A program made the translations under genes and the position numbers. Positions 53,434 through 61,876 of a stretch of 64,000 nucleotides of DNA are shown piece after piece. The notes under the pieces were generated by a model, which saw only the letters and a list, made by a program, of their open reading frames with translations, searched no databases and was not told the origin of the DNA. Each line of letters opens with the position of its first letter. Position 1 is the stretch's first letter. The stretch is from Streptomyces violaceoruber (GTDB lineage: Bacteria; Actinomycetota; Actinomycetes; Streptomycetales; Streptomycetaceae), in the NCBI GenBank assembly GCA_000720805.1, contig JODI01000025.1, positions 120,205 to 184,204 of the forward strand, written 5' to 3'.

Positions 53434-54423
53434 TCACGGCGCCGGAGGCTCCCCGACGGTCATTCCGGGGAGCAGTTCGGCGGCCCGATCGGCGACCTCA
53501 CGCCGTAGAGCGCTCCAGACGACGCGTACGGCGGGGTGCGTCACGGCCTCGCGGCGGACGGCCAGGGTGATGGGGAGCCGGATGTCGATCTCGTCGGCGA
53601 GGAGCCGGCGCAGTCGCGTCCGCTGGGTCAGGAAGGCCGGCAGGACGCCGATGCCGGCCCCCTGCTCGGTGGCTTCGAGCTGCGCGAAGACGTTCGTCGA
53701 GGAGAACGCGGGGGTCATTCCGGGAAGGTGGCGTTCGATGTCGAGATCGCCGACCTGCAGCATCGATTCGATGTAGAAGATGAGCGGGTGCTCGCGCAGT
53801 TCGGTCGGCGTCTTCGGCACGCCGTACCGGGTGAGGTAGTCGTCACAGGCGTAGAGCCCCAGCGTGTAGTCGGTGAGGTGCTCGGTCACCAGGTGGCTGC
53901 TGGAGGGAACGCCGATGACGAGAGCGAGATCGAAACCGGACGGGCGAAGGGCGAGCTGCCGTGTCGCGGTGATGAGTTCGACCTGGAGCTGGGGGTGCCG
54001 GTGGCGCACCCGTACGAGGGCGGGGGTGACGAAGAGGGTGCCGAAGCCGTCGGGCGCGCTGACGCGCACCGTACCGTGCAGGGACGGCGAGTCCTGGCCC
54101 GCCACGGTGTCGACGACGCGGTGGATGGCCTCCTCGATCGCGCGCGCGTCCTCCGAGACGGCCCGGCCGACGTCCGTCAGCGTCCACCCCTCTGGGCCGC
54201 GCTCGATGAGGCGAAGGCCGATGCTCTTCTCCAATGCGGCGATACGGCGTGACACGGTGGTGTGGTCCACGCCGAGTGCGTCGGCTGCTGTCACCAGGCG
54301 TCCGGTACGGGACACCGCGAGCAGGTGACGCAGATCGTCCGCGCGGAGTTTGCGCGGATCGACGGAGCGAGGGGAGCCGGCCGACTGCGCGGCAGGGATC
54401 CCGTCCGGGGATTGTGGGTGCAC
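53434..54423 (-). CDS. LysR family transcriptional regulator
   Basis: A 329-residue regulator. GTG 54423 is chosen; an upstream in-frame GTG at 54450 would overlap the promoter palindromes. The helix-turn-helix is at ~22-80 (LRHLLAVSRTGRLVTAADAL, VDHTTVSRRIAALEKSIGLR). The effector domain (~100-315) starts GTVRVSAPDGFGTLFVTPAL. It is divergent from the iron alcohol dehydrogenase, which is its likely target. The C-terminus is rich in Arg and Leu, with a normal length for the family. Confidence 0.92.
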   Translation of the reverse strand: MHPQSPDGIPAAQSAGSPRSVDPRKLRADDLRHLLAVSRTGRLVTAADALGVDHTTVSRRIAALEKSIGLRLIERGPEGWTLTDVGRAVSEDARAIEEAIHRVVDTVAGQDSPSLHGTVRVSAPDGFGTLFVTPALVRVRHRHPQLQVELITATRQLALRPSGFDLALVIGVPSSSHLVTEHLTDYTLGLYACDDYLTRYGVPKTPTELREHPLIFYIESMLQVGDLDIERHLPGMTPAFSSTNVFAQLEATEQGAGIGVLPAFLTQRTRLRRLLADEIDIRLPITLAVRREAVTHPAVRVVWSALRREVADRAAELLPGMTVGEPPAP

Positions 54424-54446
54424 GGCTCGACCGTATCTGCATTTCT

Positions 54447-54461
54447 GCACAGCGGGTGTGC
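54447..54461. promoter_or_regulatory. Candidate LysR binding site
   Basis: GCACA-GCGGG-TGTGC is a perfect inverted repeat of T-N11-A type size in the 126-bp divergent gap. A related TTTGCACAG lies 25 bp further on, next to the dehydrogenase promoter. Confidence 0.5.
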
Positions 54462-54549
54462 GCCATTGGTGGTTGTTTGCACAGGGTGCGGGGCCGCACA
54501 GTCAGGGCGGTGGGCGCGACATCCCCGCTTTCTCGCCGAAAGGGCCGCC

Positions 54550-55710
54550 ATGGTTGCCAGCCTTTCCCTCCCGCGGATCCTGCGCGTCGGCGGCGGTGCC
54601 GTCGGCGAGTTGGGCGACGTCGTCGCAGGACTGGGCCTGCGCCGCCCGCTGCTGGTGACGGACGCGTTCCTCGCCGGGACCGGTGCGGCGGAACGACTGA
54701 TGGCGACGCTGAGGGATGCGGGAGCGCAGCCGTGCCTGTTCGCCGGCACCGTCCCGGACCCGACGACCGACTCCCTCGACGCGGGCCTGACCGTGCTGCG
54801 GGAGCACGGGGCGGACTCGGTGATCGGATTCGGCGGGGGCAGCCCGATGGACACCGCCAAGGCCCTCGGCCTGCTGGGCGTCCAGGGCGGCCGGATGCGG
54901 GACTACAAGGCTCCGCACACCAACCTCGGCCCGGCGCTTCCGGTGATCGCGGTCCCCACGACCGCGGGCAGCGGCTCGGAGGCCACCCGGTTCACCATCA
55001 TCACCGACAGCGCCACGGACGAGAAGATGCTTTGTCCGGGGCCGGCGTTCCTGCCGGTCGCCGCCGTCGTCGACTTCGAGCTGACCCTGTCGATGCCGTC
55101 CCGGCTGACCGCCGACACCGGCGTCGACGCGCTCACTCATGCCGTCGAGGCGTACGTGAGCCGCAAGGCCAATCCGTTCTCCGACGGCCTCGCCCTGAAC
55201 GCGATCCGGACCATCGGCCATCACCTCCGCCGCGTCTACGCCGACGGGGGCGACCTCGGGGCGCGCGAGGCGATGATGCTCGCCGCGACCCAGGCCGGCA
55301 TCGCCTTCTCCAACTCGAGCGTGGCGCTGGTGCACGGCATGAGCCGCCCGATCGGCGCTCACTTCCACGTCGCCCACGGACTGTCGAACGCGATGCTCTT
55401 CCCCGCGGTGACCGCGTTCTCCGTACCCGCCGCCGAGAGCCGGTACGCCGACTGCGCCCGCGCCCTCGAAGCCGCCGCCGACGGCGACAGCGACGCCTTG
55501 GCCGCCGGTAGGCTCGTGGAGGCGCTCCGAGCCCTGTGCCAGGATCTTGAGGTGCCCACCCCTCAAGCCCACGGCATCGACAAGGACGAGTGGTTCCGCC
55601 TGTTGCCCCTCATGGCCGAGCAGGCGCTCGCGTCCGGATCCCCCGCCAACAACCCCGTCGTACCCAGCGCGGACGAGATCCAGGATCTCTACGCGCAGAT
55701 CTACGCCTGA
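54550..55710 (+). CDS. Iron-containing alcohol dehydrogenase
   Basis: A 386-residue type III dehydrogenase. ATG 54550 is preceded by a modest AAGGG. The nucleotide motif is GFGGGSPMDTAKAL, the second conserved stretch VPTTAGSGSEATRF, and the iron ligands are in DALTHAVEAYV, HGMSRPIGAHFHVAHG. All metal His/Asp residues seem present. Together with the following HIBADH-pathway-like hydrolase and the nearby PrpE-like enzyme, a role in short branched or hydroxy acid metabolism is likely. LysR-controlled. Confidence 0.92.
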   Translation: MVASLSLPRILRVGGGAVGELGDVVAGLGLRRPLLVTDAFLAGTGAAERLMATLRDAGAQPCLFAGTVPDPTTDSLDAGLTVLREHGADSVIGFGGGSPMDTAKALGLLGVQGGRMRDYKAPHTNLGPALPVIAVPTTAGSGSEATRFTIITDSATDEKMLCPGPAFLPVAAVVDFELTLSMPSRLTADTGVDALTHAVEAYVSRKANPFSDGLALNAIRTIGHHLRRVYADGGDLGAREAMMLAATQAGIAFSNSSVALVHGMSRPIGAHFHVAHGLSNAMLFPAVTAFSVPAAESRYADCARALEAAADGDSDALAAGRLVEALRALCQDLEVPTPQAHGIDKDEWFRLLPLMAEQALASGSPANNPVVPSADEIQDLYAQIYA

Positions 55711-55732
55711 CATCCGGCGAGCGAGGAACGTG

Positions 55733-55792
55733 ATGGCCACGACAGCCGACAGCCAGGTCCGCACGGACGGTGAGATGACGACCCATGACTGA
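55733..55792 (+). CDS. Possible 19-codon leader peptide
   Basis: ATG 55733, behind GAGGAA, opens a 19-codon frame (MATTADSQVRTDGEMTTHD) whose stop overlaps the first codons of the next gene. It may couple translation between the dehydrogenase and hydrolase genes or be the relic start of a lost gene. Confidence 0.3.
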   Translation: MATTADSQVRTDGEMTTHD

Positions 55793-56795
55793 TACCGCTG
55801 CCGACGAGATTCTCGCCGACGTCCACCGGGGCGTCGGCCGCATCCTTCTGAACCGGCCCAAGGCGCTCAACGCCCTGACGACAGACATGGTCGTCGCCAT
55901 CGACCGTGTGCTCGCCGGGTGGGAGCACACCCCGCTGTCCGCTGTGGTGCTCGCCAGTACCAGCACGAAGGCGTTCTGCGCCGGCGGAGACATCCGCACG
56001 ATCCGCGAGTACAGCCTCGCCGGTGACGCCGAGGCCAGCGAGCGGTTCTTCGCCTCCGAGTACCGGCTCAACGCCCGGATCGCCGAGTACCCTGTGCCGG
56101 TCGTGTCGCTCATCGACGGCGTATGCATGGGCGGCGGCCTCGGTCTGTCCGTCCACGGCACATTCCGCGTCGTCACCGAGCGCGCGGTGCTGGCGATGCC
56201 CGAGACGGGGATCGGATTCTTCCCGGACGTCGGGGCCAGCTACTTTCTGCCGCGGCTGCCCGGCGCGATCGGCATGTACCTGGGACTGACCGGGCACCGG
56301 CTCGACGCCGCCGACGCCCTGTACACGGGCCTGGCCACACACTTCGTCCACGACGACGGACTCGAGGCGGTCGGAGATGCCCTGGCCGACAACTCCGGCG
56401 ACCCGGTGGACCTGGTCCTGAACAACCTCGCCGGCCGTTCCCCGGTGGCGGGCAGCCGGCTGGCGGAGGCACGCGGGGACGTGGACTGGGCTTTCGGCGC
56501 GTCGTCGCTCGGGGAGATCGAGAAACGCCTGCGCCACCTCGACACCGCCTGGGCGGCAGCAGCGTCGGCCGCCCTGGAGTCCGCCTCGCCGCAGAGCCTG
56601 GAGATCACTCACGCCTTGCTGGCCCGGGGCAGGCAGCACACGTTGCGCGACTGCCTCGGCACCGAACTCGCCCTCACGCGCACGACGATCCGCACGCCGG
56701 ACTTCCTGGAGGGCGTCCGTGCGGCCCTGGTCGACAAGGACCGCACTCCCAACTGGCAACGTGCGTCGCTCGGCGGACGAGCGACGCCGTCCTGA
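55785..56795 (+). CDS. Enoyl-CoA hydratase/isomerase family, 3-hydroxyisobutyryl-CoA hydrolase type
   Basis: A 336-residue crotonase-fold protein. NRPKALNALTTDMV, AFCAGGDIRTI and DGVCMGGGLGLSVHG form the CoA and oxyanion sites. AMPETGIGFFPDVGASYFL carries the Glu and Asp typical of 3-hydroxyisobutyryl-CoA hydrolases. The C-terminal part is longer than in plain hydratases, as in HIBCH. It hydrolyses 3-hydroxyisobutyryl-CoA in valine breakdown. It lies 74 bp after the iron dehydrogenase gene in the same operon. Confidence 0.88.
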   Translation: MTDTAADEILADVHRGVGRILLNRPKALNALTTDMVVAIDRVLAGWEHTPLSAVVLASTSTKAFCAGGDIRTIREYSLAGDAEASERFFASEYRLNARIAEYPVPVVSLIDGVCMGGGLGLSVHGTFRVVTERAVLAMPETGIGFFPDVGASYFLPRLPGAIGMYLGLTGHRLDAADALYTGLATHFVHDDGLEAVGDALADNSGDPVDLVLNNLAGRSPVAGSRLAEARGDVDWAFGASSLGEIEKRLRHLDTAWAAAASAALESASPQSLEITHALLARGRQHTLRDCLGTELALTRTTIRTPDFLEGVRAALVDKDRTPNWQRASLGGRATPS

Positions 56796-57190
56796 GTACG
56801 TCCGCTGTGAGCACGTCCGCTGCGAACATGTCCGCCGTGAGCGGGACATCGCCTCGTGCAAGGGGCCGACAGCGCAGGAGGGCGCGCTTCGACGGGACGG
56901 GGCGCGTGGTCCCGCCGACCAGCTCGTCATGGAAGCGGGAGCGGAAGGCGCTACGTGCCAGTCATGTGTCAGCTATGGGCGTCGAGATCTGCGACCCGAC
57001 GGTGCCATGCCTGCGTGAGCCGACGGTTCGTCCGCCGTGATCACACTCCTGACACGCAACGGGTGCGGGGGCTCGGCCAAGGGCCCTTCGCGCCGTGCGG
57101 TGAGCGTGCGTGCCGGGCGTCGCGACGCCGCGGAGATCCATCAGAAGGGCCCAAGGGCCGGGGCGGCATGGAGCCGTTGGTCGGCACGGC
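56796..57190. other. Intergenic region with tandem and dispersed repeats
   Basis: A 395-bp gap between convergent genes. At 56794-56838 three imperfect 15-bp units occur, of the form GAGTACGTCCGCTGT. At 57106-57152 is copy 2 of the 47-bp repeat. No gene is seen. Confidence 0.6.
57106..57152 (-). repeat. 47-bp interspersed repeat, copy 2 (inverted)
   Basis: Exact reverse complement of 21947-21993. It lies just before the 3' end of the quinone oxidoreductase-like gene. Confidence 0.9.
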
Positions 57191-58204
57191 TCAGTCGTTG
57201 TCGGGCACCATCGAGACCACGACCTTGCCGGCCTTGGTACGGCCCTGCTCGACGTGCGCCATCGCCTCGAGCGTCTGGTCGAACGAGAAGGTGCTGTCGA
57301 TGACCGGGCGGAGCTTCCCGCTGTCGTACAGGGCGCCGAGCTTGCGCAGCTGGGAGCCGTTGGCCTGCATGAAGAAGAACTCGTAGCGCACGCCAAGCGC
57401 CTTCGCCTGCTTGCGGACCTTGCGGCTGAGTGTGTTCATGACCAGACCCAGCAGAGCGGGGGCGCCGAGCTGCTTGGCGAAGCCGGCGTCCGGCGGGCCG
57501 ACGACACTGATGGCCAGGCCGCCGGGCTTCAGCACGGTCAGCGACTTCTCGAGGTTCGCTCCGCCCAGGGAGTCCAGTACCAGGTCGTAGCCGGACAGCA
57601 CCTTCGAGAAGTCTTCCTTGGTGTAGTCGACGACGACGTCGGCGCCGAGGCTCCTGACCAACTCCTCGGTCTTGGTGTCCGTGGTCGTCGCCACCGTGGC
57701 GCCGAGGTGCTTGGCGAGCTGGATGACCGTCGAGCCGAGGCCACCGGCACCGGCGTGGATGAGTACCTTCTGCCCCGGCTTCACATGGGCGCGGTCGACG
57801 AGAACCTGCCAGGCGGCCAGGGCCACCAGCGGCACCGCGGCAGCCTCCTGGAGAGTGAGTGAGGACGGCTTGGGCGCGACATCGTCCACGTCGATTGCGA
57901 TGAACTCCGCGAAGCCTCCTACTCGCAGGTCGCGCGGCCGGGCGTAGACCTCGTCGCCGACCTTGAGACCGTGTACGGCGGAGCCGACCCGTGTCACGAC
58001 ACCGGCCACGTCGTGGCCGAGCACGAACGGGGGCTTGTACTTCAGGACCTGCTTGAACTCACCGTTTCGGACCATCTTGTCCAGCGGGTTGATGCTGGCG
58101 GCGCTCACTCTGACCAGGACGTCGCGGTCTCCGACGGTGGGCTCCGGTACCTCTGCGGCGCGCGCGCCGTCCTTGCCGTACTTCTCGACGACGAATGCCT
58201 TCAC
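57191..58204 (-). CDS. NADP-dependent quinone oxidoreductase-like protein
   Basis: A 337-residue zinc-free medium-chain reductase. GTG 58204 has AGGAAGG upstream. It begins KAFVVEKYGKDGARAAEVPE. The cofactor motif is IHAGAGGLGSTVIQLAKHLG. Zinc ligands are absent (SASINPLDKMVRNGEFK), as in NADPH:quinone reductases. An HxlR-type operator lies 80 bp upstream, matching one in front of the HxlR gene at 61351. That pairing parallels QorR/Qor-like redox systems. Confidence 0.9.
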   Translation of the reverse strand: MKAFVVEKYGKDGARAAEVPEPTVGDRDVLVRVSAASINPLDKMVRNGEFKQVLKYKPPFVLGHDVAGVVTRVGSAVHGLKVGDEVYARPRDLRVGGFAEFIAIDVDDVAPKPSSLTLQEAAAVPLVALAAWQVLVDRAHVKPGQKVLIHAGAGGLGSTVIQLAKHLGATVATTTDTKTEELVRSLGADVVVDYTKEDFSKVLSGYDLVLDSLGGANLEKSLTVLKPGGLAISVVGPPDAGFAKQLGAPALLGLVMNTLSRKVRKQAKALGVRYEFFFMQANGSQLRKLGALYDSGKLRPVIDSTFSFDQTLEAMAHVEQGRTKAGKVVVSMVPDND

Positions 58205-58283
58205 GACGGCCGCCTTCCTGTGTGGGTAGTTCAGTGGGCGATGTGATGGTTCGGGGAGGTCCCCGGTCGCCGACGCTACTTCC

Positions 58284-58305
58284 TGAGTGTATAAAAGTAA
58301 ACTCA
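58284..58305. promoter_or_regulatory. HxlR-type operator, copy a
   Basis: TGAGT-N12-ACTCA with core TATAAAAGTAA; with flanking bases CTGAGTGTA and TAAACTCAG form near-perfect inverted arms. It lies 80 bp upstream of the quinone oxidoreductase-like gene and is duplicated in front of the HxlR gene. Confidence 0.7.
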
Positions 58306-58399
58306 GGTGGGGTCGGCGACGTCGCCGCAGTCGTCGTCGACGTACTCACCATGCGGCGGGCGGCCGGCGCCGAGGTCGCACTCCAGCCGGCGAGCCTCC

Positions 58400-59160
58400 C
58401 CGTGGTACCCGGAGCGCACCGCGATCGTCTTCGGTGACGACCGCATCACCTGCAGAGCTCTCGACGCCGCGGCCGACCGGGTCGCGAACCTGCTCGTCTC
58501 GCGCGGCATTCAGCCGGGTGACAACGTCGCATTGTCCTGCCCCGACCTGCCTCACTTCACCAGCGTCTACTTCGGCATTCTCAAGGCCGGGTCGGCGGTT
58601 GTGCCTCTGAACGTGCTGTTGAAGGCCCGCGAGGTCGCCTACCACCTCACCGACTCCGACGCGATGGCGTACTTCGCCTTCGAGGGCACGGCGGAGCTGC
58701 CGATCGGGCAGACCGCGTGGGGGGATTCCAGGCCACCGAGGGCTGCAGCGAGTTCTTCCTGATCGAGGGCGGCGACGCGCCGTGGGCCGGGCACGGGACG
58801 CCGGAGTCGTACGCCACGGTCGTCGCCGAGCAGCCGGTGACGTTCCGGACCGTCGAGCGCGACGAGCGCGACGAGGACGACACCGCGGTGGTCCTCTGCA
58901 CGTCCGGCACGACCGCCGACCCAAGGGCGCGGAGCTGCGTCACCGCAACGTGTACGACAACGCGCTCGCCGGCGTCGACCTGTTCGCCTCCGACCCCGAG
59001 CGTCCCGACACGTACCTGTGCGCGTTGCCGCTGTTCCACGCCTTCGGCCAGACCGTGATCCAGAACGGCGCCCTCGCCTTCGGCGGCACGATCGTGATGC
59101 AGCCGAGGTTCGAGGCGCCGGCGACCCTGCGTCTCATGGTGCGATACGTCCGCCCCTACG
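58400..59160 (+). pseudogene. Acyl-CoA ligase (FadD-type) pseudogene
   Basis: Three successive frames give one protein. The first is YPERTAIVFGDDRI, RVANLLVSRGIQPGDNVALS and LKAGSAVVPLNVLLKAREVA. A shift near 58725 gives GFQATEGCSEFFLIEGGDAP and AVVLCTSGTTAD. A second shift near 58920 gives PKGAELRHRNVYDNALAGVD and LCALPLFHAFGQTVIQNGAL. Similarity stops near 59160, before the C-terminal half. No proper start is present. Two frameshifts plus truncation make it non-functional. Confidence 0.85.
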
Positions 59161-59362
59161 GCGCTGACCGGAACCTTGGTGTTCCCACGGCCTGTAGCGC
59201 TCATGCACAGACGATGCCGTCCGGTGAGGTGATGCCGGCGCGGGCTTCGCCGATGACCTCCCCCGTTGCCGGTGAGCCGGACAAAGTCCTGTGGAGACTG
59301 TCCTTGGTCTGGAAACCAGGACCTGGCCCAGGCGAAACCGCAGCAGGCAGGAGACCTCACCC

Positions 59363-60304
59363 ATGACCAGCGCCCGCCACGACGTCAGGACGCCGGCGCC
59401 GCCCCGCGTCCAGGAAGTCGGCGACGGAATCTTCGCCTACCACCAGCCCGACGGCACCTGGTGGATCAACAACACCGGATTCCTCGTCGGCAGGCGAGGC
59501 GTGGCGAGCATCGACGCCTGCTCCACCGAACGCCGCACACGCGCCTACCTGGACGCCATCCGGGCCGTCACCCGGCAACCGGTGCGCACCCTCATCAACA
59601 CCCACCACCACGGCGACCACACCTTCGGCAACTACCTCTTCGACCGCGCCACCATCGTCGGGCACGAGTCCGTCCGTACCGGCATCCAGGCTTGGGGCGA
59701 ACCGCGATCGGCCCCGTTCTGGACCGAGGTCGAATGGGGGCAGGTACAGATCGAGCCGCCGTTTCTCACCTACACCGACGCCGTCACCCTCTGGGTCGAC
59801 GACCTGCGCTGCGAGGTACGGCACGTCGGAACGGCGGCCCACACCACCAACGACTCGATCGTGTGGATCCCGGAACGCCGGGTGCTGTTCGCCGGTGACC
59901 TCCTCTTCAACGGAGGGACGCCGTTCCTGGTCCAGGGATCCGTCGCCGGCGCGATCAGCGTGCTGGAGAACATCGTCGCCCCGCTCGGCGCGGACGTCAT
60001 CGTTCCCGGCCACGGTCCGGTCGGCGGCCCCGAACTCATCGGGGACGTCCTCGGCTATCTGCGCTTCGTCCAGGCGACCGCGCGAGAGGGGATGGCCTCG
60101 GGGCTTTCTCCGCTGCGGGCCGCGTACGAAGCCGACCTCGGACCGTACGCCGAACTCGCCGACAGCGAGCGCATCGTCGGCAACCTCCACCGGGTGTACG
60201 CCGAACTCACCGGAGCCGCACCGGGCGCCCCGATCGATGTCGCCGCCGCACTGGCCGACATGGTCACCTACAACGGCGGCCGTCCGCTGACCTGCCTCGC
60301 TTGA
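59363..60304 (+). CDS. MBL-fold metallo-hydrolase
   Basis: A 313-residue metallo-beta-lactamase-fold enzyme. ATG 59363 follows AGGAG. The metal site is NTHHHGDHTFGN (H-x-H-x-D-H), with further ligands in HVGTAAHTTND, LFAGDLLFNGGTP and VPGHGPVGG. The order and spacing match the quinoprotein-relay/SoxH-like or cyclase-like MBL subgroup. Substrate unknown. It follows the FadD pseudogene in the same direction; the promoter probably lies within 59165-59340. Confidence 0.9.
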   Translation: MTSARHDVRTPAPPRVQEVGDGIFAYHQPDGTWWINNTGFLVGRRGVASIDACSTERRTRAYLDAIRAVTRQPVRTLINTHHHGDHTFGNYLFDRATIVGHESVRTGIQAWGEPRSAPFWTEVEWGQVQIEPPFLTYTDAVTLWVDDLRCEVRHVGTAAHTTNDSIVWIPERRVLFAGDLLFNGGTPFLVQGSVAGAISVLENIVAPLGADVIVPGHGPVGGPELIGDVLGYLRFVQATAREGMASGLSPLRAAYEADLGPYAELADSERIVGNLHRVYAELTGAAPGAPIDVAAALADMVTYNGGRPLTCLA

Positions 60305-60423
60305 TCCAGGCCGGTCTCCAGGAAGATCCCGTGAGTGTCATCATCACCGGCGCCCCATCGGCACACTCGCCGCCAAAGCGGACAATCCGGCGCTGCCCAC
60401 CCAGCATTGGGGATGTCCATGGC

Positions 60424-60921
60424 TCACGACCGGAGGCGGGCGCCTGTTCCCAGCCGGGCGGTGACTTCACGGGGAGTGAGGGTGGAGTGATCCGTGGAGC
60501 ACTCCACGACGACGCGGACCGGGCCGTCGCACTCGGTGTGGCGGACGTCCAGTAGAGGACCCTCGGAGCCGAGAGCGTATGCCTCGCCCCACTGGCTCAT
60601 CGCCATCAGGACGGGCCACAGGTCCCAGCCTTTGCGGGTCAGACGGTATTCGTTGCGGGAACGGCTGCCGGGCTCCTGGTAGGGGACGGTCTTCAGGATG
60701 CCGGACGAGGTCAGCTTGCGGAGGCGGTCGCTGAGGACGGCTTCCGACAGGCCGATGTGGCGATGGAAGTCGTCGAAGCGGCGGACGCCGTTGACGGCGT
60801 CACGCAGGATCAGCAGCGTCCATTTCTCCCCGATCACGTCGAGCGTGCGCTGGACGGGGCAGTTCTCCGTGCTCGCCTCAAGCCACTCCATCCCGCCATC
60901 GTAAGGCCCTGGCTTCGTCAT
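60424..60921 (-). CDS. HxlR family transcriptional regulator (first)
   Basis: A 165-residue regulator: STENCPVQRTLDVIGEKWTL, LILRDAVNGVRRFDDFHRHI and LSEAVLSDRLRKLTSSGIL form the winged helix, and EPGSRSRNEYRLTRKG the wing. Cys is conserved in TENC. ATG 60921 gives the longest plausible product; the family usually begins at the later ATG 60891 (MEWLEASTENC), but that has no spaced ribosome site. It is convergent with the MBL gene and differs from the second HxlR protein in sequence. Confidence 0.9.
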   Translation of the reverse strand: MTKPGPYDGGMEWLEASTENCPVQRTLDVIGEKWTLLILRDAVNGVRRFDDFHRHIGLSEAVLSDRLRKLTSSGILKTVPYQEPGSRSRNEYRLTRKGWDLWPVLMAMSQWGEAYALGSEGPLLDVRHTECDGPVRVVVECSTDHSTLTPREVTARLGTGARLRS

Positions 60922-60993
60922 TGACAGTCAGGTGGGCAAAAGTTGCTTCGCGGGGGAAAGCCGGCTGACGGCCAGAGGGAAGGGCGCTGGACC

Positions 60994-61314
60994 GTGGGTC
61001 GAACGCGTACGTATCACTGGGACGATCCCGAGATCTCGGCGGAGGCCGCCGGGCGCATGGCCGGCATCGACTTCCTGCGGGAGGTGCAGGCAGGGAGGCT
61101 ACCGAGTGCGCCGATCGGTCGCACCGTCGACTTCGCCCTGGACGAGGTGGAGCCCCGTAGGGCGGTCTTCTCGCTGACACCGGGGGAGGAGCACTACAAA
61201 CCACCGGCGGCCCGCGGTCTCGATGATCCGCCGCCTCGTCTCCGGCTTGTGCTCTTTTTCCGTACCGCGCCACAGTTCACGCTCCTTCGCCGGCCGGAAG
61301 CGAGGGCTGAGTAG
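60994..61314 (+). pseudogene. Truncated PaaI-like thioesterase
   Basis: GTG 60994 starts GRTRTYHWDDPEISAEAAGR, then MAGIDFLREVQAGRLPSAPI and AVFSLTPGEEHYKP, which match the first ~70 residues of PaaI/hotdog thioesterases up to the H-Y-N-P segment. After 61203 the reading is unrelated and runs into an antisense TetR relic. The catalytic half is absent. Confidence 0.6.
61209..61273 (-). pseudogene. TetR N-terminal fragment
   Basis: From GTG 61273 the minus strand reads VARYGK; removing one A from the run of five then gives EHKPETRRRIIETAG, the standard beginning of a TetR-family protein. It ends at the junction with the thioesterase fragment. About 21 residues remain. Confidence 0.6.
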
Positions 61315-61329
61315 CTAAATGTAAACTCA
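61308..61329. promoter_or_regulatory. HxlR-type operator, copy b
   Basis: TGAGT-N12-ACTCA with the shared AAATGTAA core, ending 22 bp before the start codon of the HxlR gene. Its position predicts autorepression. Confidence 0.7.
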
Positions 61330-61350
61330 AACGCGGATAGAATCGCTCCC

Positions 61351-61860
61351 ATGGATGCGTGGACCGCAGTTCTTCAGGACACCGGCATGGACCCCCGGCT
61401 CGACCGGGACACGTCCAACTGCTCGATCGCGCGGACGCTTGAGATCGTGGGTGAGAAGTGGACGATCCTGATCCTGCGTGAGGTGTGGTACGGCTCGTCC
61501 CGGTTCAGTGACTTCGAACGTGTTCTGGGATGTCCTCGCAACCTTCTGTCGACGCGGCTTCGGATGCTGGTGGAGGAAGGGATCCTGGCGATCGAGACGT
61601 ACAAGGAGCCCGGTTCGCGGAGTCGGCCGAAGTACGTGATCACCCCCAAGGGCATGGATCTGGTGCCGGCTGTGATGGGGCTGCTGCAGTGGGGTGACCG
61701 TTACCGCGCCGACCCAGAGGGACCGGCGGTGCTGGCGCGACACCGCGACTGCGGCGCGCACGTCGACGTCCGGATCAGCTGCGAACGAGGCCACCCGGTG
61801 CAAGTCCAGGACATCGAGAGCGTGCCTGGCCCAGCCTTTCGTATCAGGTCGCCCGAGTGA
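61351..61860 (+). CDS. HxlR family transcriptional regulator (second), likely redox sensor
   Basis: A 169-residue protein starting at ATG 61351 (61387 possible). A single N-terminal-region Cys24 in TSNCSIARTL precedes the winged helix (EIVGEKWTILILREVWYGSS, NLLSTRLRMLVEEGIL). HxlR proteins with a Cys at this place (YodB, QorR) sense quinones or oxidants. C-terminal Cys residues (HRDCGAHVDVRISCERGH) resemble a small zinc-ribbon-like pair. The operator upstream recurs before the quinone oxidoreductase-like gene, its probable target. Confidence 0.92.
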   Translation: MDAWTAVLQDTGMDPRLDRDTSNCSIARTLEIVGEKWTILILREVWYGSSRFSDFERVLGCPRNLLSTRLRMLVEEGILAIETYKEPGSRSRPKYVITPKGMDLVPAVMGLLQWGDRYRADPEGPAVLARHRDCGAHVDVRISCERGHPVQVQDIESVPGPAFRIRSPE

Positions 61861-61876
61861 GCTGAGGATTCGCCCG

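Noticed and set aside
54502..55764. 420-codon minus-strand frame opposite the iron alcohol dehydrogenase
   Set aside because: Antisense frame typical of high-GC coding DNA; the dehydrogenase motifs are all on the plus strand.
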